Below, in pieces: positions 1 to 9,191 of a stretch of DNA of 64,000 nucleotides. The DNA is taken from assembly GCA_965220505.1 (NCBI GenBank), contig CBDCQE010000001.1, positions 1,364,001 to 1,428,000 on the forward strand, read 5' to 3'. Source of the DNA: Bin87 sp965220505. Its GTDB lineage: Bacteria; Chloroflexota; Dehalococcoidia; Lucifugimonadales; UBA3495. The translations under genes and the position numbers were made by a program. Numbering within the stretch: position 1 is the stretch's first letter; every line of letters starts with the position of its first letter. The notes beneath the pieces are model-generated. The model was not told the DNA's origin. It worked only from the letters and a program-made list of their open reading frames with translations, and made no database searches.

Positions 1-310
1 CCAGGACGAACTCCGGCGCTTTGCCCCACTCTGAGATGTCGTAACCCTTCCTGGCAATGATGGCCGCCCGGTCGACCTCGAATGCGACAAACAAATCCGG
101 CTGTTGCAGGCCTTCCCGTTGGCTGGTATTCCAGCCTATGGGAATTTCGCTGGAGACTATGGTAGTGTCGAAGTTGCCGTAATGCCGGCGCAGAGCTGGG
201 ATGTGACCCGGCTCATGGAGATAAATGACGTTCAGCATATCGTCTCTGGGGGGCAGTTCCTGGAACCGGTCTCCCGGAGTGGCGGGCAACGCAGTGGTTT
301 TGGTGGTCAT
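1..310 (-). CDS. Uma2-family putative endonuclease, N-terminal part (runs off the window)
   Basis: Reading the minus strand from the ATG at 310-308 gives about 103 residues with no stop before the window edge. The translation resembles the Uma2 protein encoded at 37838-38614: both carry an acidic/aromatic N-terminus, a segment on a histidine-rich loop and a stretch ending in PEFVL or PDFVL, where the PD-(D/E)XK core begins. Uma2 (DUF820) proteins are restriction-endonuclease-fold proteins of uncertain biological role. Only the N-terminal half is visible, so the catalytic Asp/Glu/Lys cannot be checked. It is divergent from the amidohydrolase at 452, with about 140 bases of shared upstream DNA that contains a TATAGT at 421-426. 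Confidence 0.7.
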   Translation of the reverse strand, partial: MTTKTTALPATPGDRFQELPPRDDMLNVIYLHEPGHIPALRRHYGNFDTTIVSSEIPIGWNTSQREGLQQPDLFVAFEVDRAAIIARKGYDISEWGKAPEFVL

Positions 311-451
311 GGCGTGCCTCGCTGGGCGGAAAGAGGAAGTATGCCGGAAAACCGCCCGTGGTCGACTGCTGACGTGCTTCGTCTATGGGCGCGAACGTAG
401 TGCGAATTTAGCACGGGTAATATAGTAACATGCTCGGGGGAGTTCTCACCC

Positions 452-1252
452 ATGCGCGTTGACGTTCACACCCACATATGGCCGGACCGGATCGCTGACG
501 CGGTGGCGGAGAACATGGAGTCGGAGTTGGGTTTCGAGCCCATCGCGGTCAACACGGTGGACGGGATCAAGGCGCACATGGAGGCGTCCGGGGTGGACAA
601 GTCGATTGTGCTGGGGGTGGCGGCGCGGGCCGACCAGGTGAGACGTGCCAACGACTGGCTGATCTCCATTGCGGACGAAAACCTGGTCCCCTTTGGCGCG
701 GTACATCCCGACCTCGCGGACAAAGCCGCAGAGATACGATACCTGAGAGAAAACGGCGTCAAGGGGATCAAGATGCACCCGGTGATCAACGGTTTCTACC
801 CGGACGATCCCCAGTGGTTTCCCGTGTACGAAGAGCTAGGCGAAGACATGACCTTGTCCATCCATGCCGGCCGATTGCCGCATCAAGGAGCCGACGCGCC
901 GCTGTATGCTGCTCCGGAGCGCATCGCCAACATTGTGCGGCGGTTCCCCCGGCTGAAAGTGATCGCGCTGCACCTGGGCGGGTTCTACATGCTGGACGAG
1001 GCGGAACGCCAACTGATGGGCCACGAAAACGTGCTGGTGGACACGACGTGGCCCCCGTCGATTCGCGAACTGACCGCCGATACGCTCACCGAGATCATCG
1101 GCAAGCACGGCGCGCACAAGGTCTGCTTCGGCACCGACTACCCGTTGGTCGACATGGCAGCCGAGTCGGACTACCTGGCGTCGCTGCCGCTCACCTCGAG
1201 TCAGGTGGAGGGGATACTGGGGGAAAACGCCCGGAGGTTCATCGGGCTGTAG
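452..1252 (+). CDS. Amidohydrolase family protein (amidohydrolase 2, TIM-barrel metal hydrolase)
   Basis: A 266-residue protein with the metal-binding HxH motif at H6/H8, further histidines at H138 and H174, and an Asp at D229 in a GTDYP motif. This is the usual metal and active-site layout of the ACMSD/amidohydrolase-2 family, which hydrolyses or decarboxylates small carboxylic substrates. It has no signal peptide, so it should be cytoplasmic. The ATG at 452 follows a GGGGGAG ribosome binding site at 436-442. The gene stands alone on the plus strand between a divergent Uma2 gene and a convergent peptidase. The substrate cannot be inferred. Confidence 0.82.
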   Translation: MRVDVHTHIWPDRIADAVAENMESELGFEPIAVNTVDGIKAHMEASGVDKSIVLGVAARADQVRRANDWLISIADENLVPFGAVHPDLADKAAEIRYLRENGVKGIKMHPVINGFYPDDPQWFPVYEELGEDMTLSIHAGRLPHQGADAPLYAAPERIANIVRRFPRLKVIALHLGGFYMLDEAERQLMGHENVLVDTTWPPSIRELTADTLTEIIGKHGAHKVCFGTDYPLVDMAAESDYLASLPLTSSQVEGILGENARRFIGL

Positions 1253-1257
1253 CGGCT

Positions 1258-3333
1258 TCAGTCGGCCGGGTCGACCATGCCCAAGGCATGCAGTAGGAAC
1301 ACGTATTCCTCCGCGACTTCCTTGATGCGCTCGAAGCGTCCGGAAGCGCCGGCGTGGCCCGAGTCCATGTGGGTCTTCAACAGGAGCGGCCGGTCGTCGG
1401 TGCGCATGGTGCGCAGCTTGGCGACCCACTTGGCCGGCTCCCAGTAGGTGACCCGGGGGTCGCTGATCCCCGCAGTGACCAGCATGGGCGGATAAGCCTG
1501 CTCGCGCACGTTGTCGTAGGGTGAATAGGTGCGCATGTAGCGGTAGGACTCTTCGTCGTTGGGATTGCCCCACTCGTTGTATTCCATGGTGGTCAAGGGC
1601 AGGGTGTCGTCCAGCATGGTGTTCAGCACGTCAACGAACGGGACGTGGGCGGCCACGCAGCCGAAGAGGTCGGGGCGTTCGTTGATGACCGCCCCCATCA
1701 GCATCCCGCCGGCGCTGCCCCCGGCGGCGGCGATGCGGCCGGCGGCCGTGTATCCTTCGGCGACCAGGTATTCGGCGCAGTCGATGAAGTCGTTGAAGGT
1801 GTTGCGCTTGTTCAGCAATTTGCCGGTTTCGTACCAGTCCCAGCCCATTTCCATGCCGCCCCGGATGTGGGCGATGGCAAAGATGAAACCACGGTCGACC
1901 AGGCTCAACACGGATACGCTGAAGTTGGCGTCCATGTTCAGGCCGTAGCTGCCGTACCCGTACAGATAGAGCGGAGCGCTACCGTCGACCGGAGTATCAC
2001 AGCGCCTCAGCAGGCTGATGGGGACCGCGACACCATCTCGCGCGGTGGCCCAGACCCGGCGGGTTTCATACTGCCCGACATCGTGACCGGAGGGTATTTC
2101 CTGCTGTTTGCGCAGGACGCGCTCTCGTGTCGCCATGTCGTAGTCGTACACCGCCGCCGGGGTTTTCAGCGACGTGTAGCCGAACCGCAGGGTGCTGGTG
2201 TCGAACTCCCGGCCGCCTCGGGCCGACATGGCGAAGTCGTCCTCGTCCACGCCGGAAATGAAGTGGGTATCCCCATCGGCAAGACGGAGCACCATTACCT
2301 GGGGTAGGCCGTCCTGCCGGCAGGACACTACCAGATGGTCGCGGTAGGCCTGGATGCCCCGGATGGGCCGGCCGGGCTCGTGGTCCATGAAATCGGACCA
2401 GTTGGCCCAACCAGGGTTGTCGATCGGTGCGGTGGACAGCATGAAATCCCGAGCGCCGTTGCCGTTGTGGCGGACGAAGAAAATCTCGCCATGATCTTCT
2501 ACATCGTATTCAAAATCTGCAGCGCGGGGCTCGATCAGAACAGGCTTGGCAGCAGGATCATCGGCATCCAGGAACCGATACTCGGACATGTTGTTGCCGC
2601 CGGCGCCGACGTAGATGAATCGCCCGCTGATGGACTTGCCCACCCCCACAAAGAACCGGGGGTCCTCTTCGTGGTAGACCAGCTCGTCGGTGGAGGGGTC
2701 GGCGCCAAGGGTGTGTCGGTAGACGGAAACCGGGCGATGGTGTTCGTCCAATACCGAGTAGTACAAGGTCCGGTTGTCGTTCGCCCACTCCAGGCCGTAG
2801 TAGGTATTGGGTATCTCGTCGTCTAGGATTTCTCCCGTCTCCAGGTCCAGGACCCGGATGGTGAACTGCTCAGAGCCGTCGAAGTCCACTCCGTAGGCGG
2901 CCAGGCGGTGATTGGGGCTGTTTTCGAAATCCGAAACCCGGGTGTATTCGCGGCCCTCCGCCAGGATGTTCACATCCAGCAGCACTTCCTCCGGTCCATC
3001 CGGACTGCCAACACGGCGGCAGTAGATCGGATACTGTCCATCTTCCTCGAAGCGGACGAGGTAGTAGTAGTCGCCTTCCTTTTCGGGGACTGAATTGTCG
3101 TCTTCCTTGATGCGCCCACGTATCTCTTCGTAGATCCGTTCCTGCAAAGAGGCCAAAGGGGCCAGGAACGCCTCGGTGTATTCATTCTCGGCGCGCAGGT
3201 AATCCATGGTCTCCGGGTCTTCCTGATCCCGAAGCCAATGCCACGGGTCGACGCGGGCGTCGCCATGGATGGTATCAGTGTGAGCGCGCCGGGGAGCGGA
3301 AGGGGGATTGGGCAACCCATTGCCGGTGGTCAT
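1258..3333 (-). CDS. ptrB: Oligopeptidase B / prolyl oligopeptidase family serine peptidase (S9A)
   Basis: A 691-residue protein with an N-terminal beta-propeller and a C-terminal alpha/beta-hydrolase domain. The nucleophile is S540 in GGSAGG, the acid is D625 in GISDPRV, and the base is H660 in DSGHAG. The spacing matches that of bacterial oligopeptidase B, and the length is typical. These cytosolic enzymes cleave short peptides, usually after basic residues; substrate-binding acidic residues were not checked. The ATG is preceded by GGAG. The gene converges closely on the amidohydrolase (stops 6 bases apart) and lies directly downstream of the SRPBCC gene at 3370-3843, possibly co-transcribed. 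Confidence 0.9.
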   Translation of the reverse strand: MTTGNGLPNPPSAPRRAHTDTIHGDARVDPWHWLRDQEDPETMDYLRAENEYTEAFLAPLASLQERIYEEIRGRIKEDDNSVPEKEGDYYYLVRFEEDGQYPIYCRRVGSPDGPEEVLLDVNILAEGREYTRVSDFENSPNHRLAAYGVDFDGSEQFTIRVLDLETGEILDDEIPNTYYGLEWANDNRTLYYSVLDEHHRPVSVYRHTLGADPSTDELVYHEEDPRFFVGVGKSISGRFIYVGAGGNNMSEYRFLDADDPAAKPVLIEPRAADFEYDVEDHGEIFFVRHNGNGARDFMLSTAPIDNPGWANWSDFMDHEPGRPIRGIQAYRDHLVVSCRQDGLPQVMVLRLADGDTHFISGVDEDDFAMSARGGREFDTSTLRFGYTSLKTPAAVYDYDMATRERVLRKQQEIPSGHDVGQYETRRVWATARDGVAVPISLLRRCDTPVDGSAPLYLYGYGSYGLNMDANFSVSVLSLVDRGFIFAIAHIRGGMEMGWDWYETGKLLNKRNTFNDFIDCAEYLVAEGYTAAGRIAAAGGSAGGMLMGAVINERPDLFGCVAAHVPFVDVLNTMLDDTLPLTTMEYNEWGNPNDEESYRYMRTYSPYDNVREQAYPPMLVTAGISDPRVTYWEPAKWVAKLRTMRTDDRPLLLKTHMDSGHAGASGRFERIKEVAEEYVFLLHALGMVDPAD

Positions 3334-3369
3334 GTCGTCACTCCGGTGAGGAACGCCGGTTTCCCGGCG

Positions 3370-3843
3370 TCAGTCGACTACAGGTTCCGCGGACACGGAT
3401 TTGGTGCCGGAATCGATGGCAGCCAATTCGCCAGCCACGTAGCGGCGGCAGGCGCCGGGCCGCAACCGAGCGATCAGAGATCCCAGCCAACCGCCATATT
3501 CGGCCTGCACGGTGAGATAGGCGTTGCCGTCGTCGTCCGAGGTGTAACCAGGATCCGCGTCGGAACAGAGGCGCACCCAGTAGGAGAACTCCACGAAGAA
3601 GCCTGGTCCGACGGTGCGGTGGCTGAGCATCTGAGGTTCCTGGACGACAGTCATCAGGCTGGTGAACTTGTCCCGGCCAATTTGCAATTCGATCCGATTT
3701 CCCGGCCTGGGTTCCTTGCCGTCGGGCAGATCGGAGCGGCGGTAGGCCGGGCCATGGATGGTGCGGGACGGAAAATCGACCACCGCGTTCCATGCTTCGC
3801 CCGGGGTGCAGGGGAGGATCTTACCGAGTTCAAAAGTCCGCAT
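3370..3843 (-). CDS. SRPBCC (START/Bet v1-like) domain protein
   Basis: A 157-residue protein whose opening, a FELG..L pattern followed by PGEAWNAVVDF, is typical of the helix-grip SRPBCC fold (polyketide cyclase / coenzyme Q-binding type). Family members bind hydrophobic ligands in a deep pocket, and no catalytic role can be assigned here. The start is supported by AAGGAAACCA just before the ATG. It lies 36 bases upstream of the oligopeptidase gene on the same strand. An overlapping reading frame of similar length (3338-3793) is a shadow. Confidence 0.75.
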   Translation of the reverse strand: MRTFELGKILPCTPGEAWNAVVDFPSRTIHGPAYRRSDLPDGKEPRPGNRIELQIGRDKFTSLMTVVQEPQMLSHRTVGPGFFVEFSYWVRLCSDADPGYTSDDDGNAYLTVQAEYGGWLGSLIARLRPGACRRYVAGELAAIDSGTKSVSAEPVVD

Positions 3844-4032
3844 TGGTTTCCTTGCCCGGGAGCAACGACCCTGGGGTTAGTACCGGCGAGCGCAGGACCG
3901 CACACGCACCGCTAACGCCGTTTCAGTCAATGGGTCAAGTCTACACAACGTATGGGTATGCGGACTAGTTTCCAAGTTGACCGGTACCGGGAATTATGCA
4001 ATGGTAGCGCATCTGGCGTGACGGACCCAGCG

Positions 4033-5301
4033 ATGACGAGTATGCCTGAAGGCGCCCTGACCGACCTCAAAGTACTGGACTTCACCCACTACGTGGCGGG
4101 TCCATACTGCACCAAGCTGTTGGCCGATTACGGCGCGGAAGTGATCAAGGTGGAACGGCCGCCCGATGGCGACGGATCTCGCCGCATGGGGCCATACCCG
4201 GGCGATGAACCTCATCCGGAAAAAAGCGCCCAATTCCTGCACCTCAACACCAACAAGCGCGGCATCGCCGTCGACCTGAAACAGGCCGGAGCCGCCGAGA
4301 TCGTAGAGCGGCTGGCCTCGTGGGCTGACATCGTCGTTGAGAACTACCGGCCCGGAGTTGCCGACCGGTTGGGGATCGGATACGAACGCCTGAGCAGCGT
4401 CAACCCCGCGATCGTATACACCAGCATCTCCAACTTCGGCCAAACGGGTCCCTATCGGGACTATCGTGGCTCGGAGATCGTTTTCTACGGCATGGGCGGG
4501 GAGATGCACTCCACGGGACTGGCCGACCGGGAGCCGCTGAAGCTGGGGGGCAACGTTGGCCTCCACCAGGCGGGCGCGGTTGCCGCGGTTGGCACCATGG
4601 GAGCGGTGCTAGCGGGTTCCTTCTATATGGATGACGACGCGGACGAGGCGATTGGGCAACACATCGACGTGTCCATCCTTGAAACACAGCTTGGGTCGGT
4701 CGACCGGCGGCAGAGCGCGCTGTTAGCGTACCAATACACGGGCGAACTCAGCCACCGGCCGGCTTCGGGCGGATCCGGCGGGTACCCGAACGCCGTCTAT
4801 CCGTGTTCGGACGGGTACCTCCAGATCAACGGTAGCCGCATGTACTTTCCGCGGGCAGTAGCGATGCTGGGCAACCCGCCGGAGTTGGGCGCAGATCGCT
4901 GGAAGGACCCATCTTCCCAGGGCAACACAGAAATGCAGGAAGAGTTCGAGGCGGAATATTTCCTGCCATGGATACTCGAGCGCACCAAGGCAGAGGCCTG
5001 GAGCGCGGCCCAGGAGAACCGAGTGCTGTCAGGGCCAATCAACACGATGGCGGATCTCGACGTGGATCCGTCGTTCAATTCGCGGGGCGTGTTCGCCGAG
5101 GGAGACCACCCGGTCGCAGGGCGAATGAGGTACCCGGGCCGGCCTTTCATAATGAACGGCTCGCCCTGGCGGTTGCGCAGGACGGCGCCACTGCTGGGGC
5201 AGCACACGGCAGAAGTGTTGCGCGAGCTTGGTTTCTCGGACGGAGAAATCGGCCGCCTCCGATCCTCTCAGGTGATTCTGGACAACGGCGGAGGAGATTA
5301 G
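4033..5301 (+). CDS. Class III (CaiB/BaiF) CoA-transferase, subunit lacking the catalytic Asp
   Basis: The family III CoA-transferase signature is clear: LKVLDF, then a glycine/proline turn, ADYGAEVIKVE and NTNKRG. The frame is open from an ATG at 3952, but the conserved domain begins about 30 codons later, so the ATG at 4033 is preferred; neither start has a strong ribosome binding site. In the segment where most family members carry the catalytic Asp, this protein reads NVGLHQAGAVAAVG, with no Asp at the expected position. The next gene, 1 base downstream, is a second family III protein that has the Asp. Heteromeric family III enzymes such as benzylsuccinate CoA-transferase also come from two adjacent genes, so the pair may form one enzyme. 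The substrate is unknown. Confidence 0.85.
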   Translation: MTSMPEGALTDLKVLDFTHYVAGPYCTKLLADYGAEVIKVERPPDGDGSRRMGPYPGDEPHPEKSAQFLHLNTNKRGIAVDLKQAGAAEIVERLASWADIVVENYRPGVADRLGIGYERLSSVNPAIVYTSISNFGQTGPYRDYRGSEIVFYGMGGEMHSTGLADREPLKLGGNVGLHQAGAVAAVGTMGAVLAGSFYMDDDADEAIGQHIDVSILETQLGSVDRRQSALLAYQYTGELSHRPASGGSGGYPNAVYPCSDGYLQINGSRMYFPRAVAMLGNPPELGADRWKDPSSQGNTEMQEEFEAEYFLPWILERTKAEAWSAAQENRVLSGPINTMADLDVDPSFNSRGVFAEGDHPVAGRMRYPGRPFIMNGSPWRLRRTAPLLGQHTAEVLRELGFSDGEIGRLRSSQVILDNGGGD

Positions 5302-5302
5302 G

Positions 5303-6601
5303 ATGCCACGCCTGCCGCTGGAAGGTCTGCGCGTCCTGGAGATCACGGTGGTGTGGGCGGGTCCCTACTGCGGCTCGTTCCTGGCCGACCTGGGGGCGGA
5401 GGTAATCCGCGTCGAGTCCACCAAGACCTTCGTGCCCTTGACTCGGGGAGCCGCGCCGCACCTGTCCCAGGCGGTGATCGATAACCTGCCGCTGTACTCG
5501 GGCGGGACGCCGGGCCGGGTGCCGGGTGATCGGCCCTTCAACCGCTCGCCGATGTTCAACTCCCACGCCCGCAACAAGAAGAGCATGACCGTTAACCTGC
5601 TGGATCCCGGCGGACGCGAGATCTTCGACCGGCTGGTGGCGATCAGTGACGTGCTGATCGAGAACAACCCCACCGAAACGATGGAAAAACTCGGCATGTC
5701 CTACGAATCCCTGCGCGCGGTCAAGGACGACATCATCATGCTCCGGATGCCGGCTTACGGGAGCGACGGCCCCTATCGTGATTACCGGGCCCACGGGGTG
5801 CACATCGAAGGGGTCGTGGGGCACACCATGCTGCGCGGCTACGAGGACACTGACCCGTCGTACAACACCACCGTCTTGATGTCTGACGCGGCCGGCGGAG
5901 CGCAGGGCGCGTTTGCGGTGTTGGCCGCGCTCCGGCATCGAAAAAGGACGGGTGAGGGCCAACTGGTGGAACTGGGCCAAGCGGAGAACGTATTCCCGTT
6001 CCTCGGCGAGTACTACCTGGATTACGCGATGAACGGGCGCACTCATGAGACGCTGGGGAACCGCCACCCCCGGGCTTTGCAGAACTGCTACCCGTGCGCC
6101 GGCGAGAATCGGTGGGTGGTCGTCACGATTTACGACAACGACCAGTGGCAGGCGCTGTGCGACGTGATCGGGGCGGCGCACCTGAAGGACGATCCGGCGC
6201 TGAAGAGCGCGGAGGGCCGGCACGCACGGCAAGCAGACATCGATCCGGTGATTGAGAGGTGGACACGCGGCCAGTCACCGGAAGCCGCGATGAACGCGCT
6301 ACAGGAACGGGGGATCCCCGCAGGGACCGTGATGAACCAGGCCGACGCGTTCGGCGACCCCCACATCCAATCGCGCCGGTTCTTCCACGAGGCGTACCAG
6401 GAGGATTGCGGCACACACCTGTACCCGGGCCCGCTGTACAAGATGTCGGAGACGCCGCTGGGCATCCATCGCGGCCCGGTGATGTTCGGGCAGGATAACC
6501 AGTACGTGTACCGGGAACTGCTGGGTTACTCCGAGGAGGAGTACGCGGCATTTGAGGCCGCCGGGCACATCGGGACGGACTACGCGCCCGGCGTTGGCTA
6601 G
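5303..6601 (+). CDS. Class III (CaiB/BaiF) CoA-transferase, subunit with catalytic Asp
   Basis: A 432-residue protein with LRVLEIT, the WAGPYCGSFLADLGAEVIRVE signature in its first 40 residues and the NKKSMTVNL strand. D195 in MSDAAGG lies where family III enzymes form the aspartyl-CoA thioester. The ATG at 5303 has a GGAGGAG site just upstream and follows the stop of the previous CoA-transferase gene by 1 base, so the two should be translationally coupled. Family members move CoA between carboxylic acids (formyl/oxalate, succinate/carnitine, aromatic succinates). Together with the LLM oxidoreductases downstream, the setting suggests degradation of an organic acid. Confidence 0.88.
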   Translation: MPRLPLEGLRVLEITVVWAGPYCGSFLADLGAEVIRVESTKTFVPLTRGAAPHLSQAVIDNLPLYSGGTPGRVPGDRPFNRSPMFNSHARNKKSMTVNLLDPGGREIFDRLVAISDVLIENNPTETMEKLGMSYESLRAVKDDIIMLRMPAYGSDGPYRDYRAHGVHIEGVVGHTMLRGYEDTDPSYNTTVLMSDAAGGAQGAFAVLAALRHRKRTGEGQLVELGQAENVFPFLGEYYLDYAMNGRTHETLGNRHPRALQNCYPCAGENRWVVVTIYDNDQWQALCDVIGAAHLKDDPALKSAEGRHARQADIDPVIERWTRGQSPEAAMNALQERGIPAGTVMNQADAFGDPHIQSRRFFHEAYQEDCGTHLYPGPLYKMSETPLGIHRGPVMFGQDNQYVYRELLGYSEEEYAAFEAAGHIGTDYAPGVG

Positions 6602-6720
6602 CACCGCGAACCTCGCTGGACCAAGTTACGGAGGACGGGCCTACAATCCCGTCCTCTACAAATTCCATGGCCGGTGTTAGGATAATGCGAAACCCGGAAC
6701 CCCCGGAACGAGGTATTGCC

Positions 6721-7671
6721 ATGCCCACTAAACGGATCGGCATCCACGCGGGAGCGCCGAACGCCGAAGCCTCACTGGATCTCATGCGCCGCGCCGAAGC
6801 CGCCGGCGCGCACGCCGCCTGGCTCACCACCGGCGGCACCGGCCTCGATGCTCTGACCCTGTTCGCAGCGGCCGCGGTGCAGACGGACAACATCGTATTC
6901 GGGACGTCCATTGTCCCGACCTATCCCAGGCATCCCATCGTAGCGGCGCAGCAAGTGCAGGTGCTGGACCAACTGGCGCCCGGACGGCTGCGCCTGGGAG
7001 TAGGCCCGAGCCACCGGCCGACCATGCGCTCCATGTTCGGCTTCAGCCTGAGCTCACCGCTGACCAACCTGCGCGAGTACCTACAGATCCTGCGGGCGTT
7101 GCTGCACGAAGGATCGGTGGACTTCGACGGCCAGGAATATACGGCCCACGCCAGCATTCCCCGTCCAGTGGACGTGCCCGTGATGGCTTCGGCGCTTCAG
7201 GAAGGCTCGTACGAACTGTGCGGAGAGCTCGCCGACGGCGCAATCAGCTGGGTCAGCCCGGCGGTTTACCTGCGGGACAAGGCGTTGCCGGCTATGCGCC
7301 GGGGATCGGACCAGGCCGGGCGGGACACACCGCCGCTAATCGCGCACGCGCCGGTGTGCATCAGCGATAATCCCGACGCGACGCGGTTGGCGGTGCAGCA
7401 GCAGCTATCCAACTACCCGCGCCTGCCCTTCTACCAGCAGATGTGGGCAGCCGCCGGGTACCCGGAGGCGGCCGAGGAGACCTGGAGCGATGCCATGATC
7501 GAGGCCACGGTGCTGACCGGCGACGCTGACACGGTGGGCGAGCGCATGGTGGCGATGCTGGACATGGGTATCTCCGAACTGCTGGTCACCCCGGTGACCG
7601 CCAGCGACGACCCAGCGGCCGACATGGAGCAAACCATCAGCCTGCTGGGGAAAGTCGCGCAATCCGTCTGA
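6721..7671 (+). CDS. LLM class flavin/F420-dependent oxidoreductase
   Basis: A 316-residue luciferase-like TIM-barrel protein. Visible family features are the GTSIVPTYPRHP strand, the LAPGRLRLGVGPSH motif and a late ADGAISWVSP segment. The frame is open from 6667, but the ATG at 6721 follows a GAGGT site and starts at the conserved first beta strand, so it is chosen. These enzymes use reduced FMN or F420 for monooxygenation or hydride transfer; the cofactor cannot be decided here. A second LLM gene follows after 13 bases. Confidence 0.85.
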   Translation: MPTKRIGIHAGAPNAEASLDLMRRAEAAGAHAAWLTTGGTGLDALTLFAAAAVQTDNIVFGTSIVPTYPRHPIVAAQQVQVLDQLAPGRLRLGVGPSHRPTMRSMFGFSLSSPLTNLREYLQILRALLHEGSVDFDGQEYTAHASIPRPVDVPVMASALQEGSYELCGELADGAISWVSPAVYLRDKALPAMRRGSDQAGRDTPPLIAHAPVCISDNPDATRLAVQQQLSNYPRLPFYQQMWAAAGYPEAAEETWSDAMIEATVLTGDADTVGERMVAMLDMGISELLVTPVTASDDPAADMEQTISLLGKVAQSV

Positions 7672-7684
7672 CCGGAGCAGTGAC

Positions 7685-8788
7685 ATGAAACTGGGCCTGT
7701 TCAACATGCCGCTGCACCCGCCGGGGCGCCTGCACGCGGACACTTACGACGAAGATCTGGAGCTGATGGCATTCGCCGACGAACTCGGATATTCCGAGGC
7801 TTGGATCGGCGAGCACTTCACCACGGAATGGGAGAACATGCCCGCCCCCGACCTCTTCATCGCCCGGGCGCTGGGAGTGACCAGGAACCTGGTGATGGGC
7901 ACCGGCGTGTCCCTGCTGGCGTTCCACGATCCGATCATGATCGCCCACCGCATGGCGATGCTGGACCACCTGGCGCGAGGACGGTTCTTCTTCGGCATTG
8001 GATCCGGCGGTGTGCCCACTGACTCCGAGATGTTCGGCATGGATCGGGAATCGGGTCAGCAGAGGGACCGGATGCGCGAGGCGGCGAACGTCATCCTCAA
8101 GATGTGGACGACGGACAACCCGGCGGACGTTCGCCATGAGGGCGACTATTACACCGTTCGCCTTCCCGAATCCCGCCCCGAGATGGGCCTGGCCTACCAC
8201 ATGCGGCCGTACCAGAAGCCGCACCCGCCCATTGCCGTCGCGGGGAGCAGCCCGTCGTCGCCGACCCTGGAAGTCGCCGGCGAAATGGGCTGGTGGCCCA
8301 TGAGCACCCTGTTCCTGCACACCTCGCATCTGCCAAGGCACTGGGACGCCTACTCCAAAGGGGCCAAGTCAGCGGACCGCGACGTTTCACGGAGCCAATG
8401 GCGGGTTGCCCGGGAGGTCTACGTCGGCGAAACCACCGAGCAGGCGGTGGCGGATGTCATGAACGGCCCGCCGGCGCGGACGTTCGACACGTACTTCATT
8501 CCGCTGTTGGGCCAGGGACAGCGCGGCCTCGACGGCATCAAGACTGACCCCAACATGCCCAACTCGGCTCTGACTCCCCAGTACATGCTGGAAAACTTCT
8601 GGATCGTCGGCGACCCGGACGAATGCGCCCGGCAGATCCGGGATCTGCATGATGACACGGGCGGCTTCGGCACGTTGCTGGTTCTGTGCCACGATTGGGG
8701 CGCGGATCGGGCGAAGGGGTTGCGCTCGTTGGAACTGCTGGCAAAAGAGACACTGCCGCAACTGGCGGACCTGCATCTGGACGACTAG
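7685..8788 (+). CDS. LLM class flavin-dependent oxidoreductase (luciferase-like monooxygenase)
   Basis: A 367-residue protein with the bacterial-luciferase fold: the first strand with LGLFNMPLHP, the GEHFTTEW loop, GTGVSLLAFHDP and ARGRFFFGIGSGG. It resembles the long-chain or limonene-type monooxygenase group of LLM proteins and is longer than its neighbour at 6721. A GGAGCAGTGAC stretch precedes the ATG. It is followed by the IsdG-like gene (37 bases), and the three genes are likely co-transcribed. Natural substrate unknown. Confidence 0.86.
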   Translation: MKLGLFNMPLHPPGRLHADTYDEDLELMAFADELGYSEAWIGEHFTTEWENMPAPDLFIARALGVTRNLVMGTGVSLLAFHDPIMIAHRMAMLDHLARGRFFFGIGSGGVPTDSEMFGMDRESGQQRDRMREAANVILKMWTTDNPADVRHEGDYYTVRLPESRPEMGLAYHMRPYQKPHPPIAVAGSSPSSPTLEVAGEMGWWPMSTLFLHTSHLPRHWDAYSKGAKSADRDVSRSQWRVAREVYVGETTEQAVADVMNGPPARTFDTYFIPLLGQGQRGLDGIKTDPNMPNSALTPQYMLENFWIVGDPDECARQIRDLHDDTGGFGTLLVLCHDWGADRAKGLRSLELLAKETLPQLADLHLDD

Positions 8789-8825
8789 CCAGGCGCAACT
8801 GCGCCGGCCAACATCAGGAGGCATC

Positions 8826-9155
8826 ATGTTCATCGCCACCAACCGCATCAAAGTCAAGACCGGCTTCGGCGACACGCTGGAGCAGATGTTCAAAGCCCGG
8901 GGCGCCGTCCAGGACCATTCCGGCTTCATCAGCTTCGAGCTGTGGAAAATGCACAAGACCCCAGACCATGAGGAGTTCCTGGTGGTCACCCATTGGGAGA
9001 CGGAAGAGGATCACCACACCTGGACCCGCAGCGACGCTTTCCGATCCGCTCACGCCGGCGGGCCGCCCGATTTTCTGTTGGGGCCCGGGGAATTCCACAC
9101 CTACGAGGTGGTGCATCGGCTGGAAGCCTCCGGGGCAGCGGCGGCAGCGGACTGA
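8826..9155 (+). CDS. IsdG/ABM-fold monooxygenase, possibly heme-degrading
   Basis: A 109-residue antibiotic-biosynthesis-monooxygenase (ABM) fold protein. Counting from the ATG at 8826, which has a perfect AGGAGG at 8816-8821, it has N6, W66 and H76. These are the residue types and positions of the catalytic triad of the staphylococcal heme monooxygenase IsdI (108 residues). The surrounding GFISFELWK and LVVTHWETEEDHHTW segments are typical of the family. It therefore may open the porphyrin ring and release iron. The alternative is a general quinone- or polyketide-acting ABM protein, since no heme uptake genes are adjacent. Confidence 0.75.
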   Translation: MFIATNRIKVKTGFGDTLEQMFKARGAVQDHSGFISFELWKMHKTPDHEEFLVVTHWETEEDHHTWTRSDAFRSAHAGGPPDFLLGPGEFHTYEVVHRLEASGAAAAAD

Positions 9156-9191
9156 CGCGCCGCCGCGTGATCCTTACGGAGGAGAGTTGCC

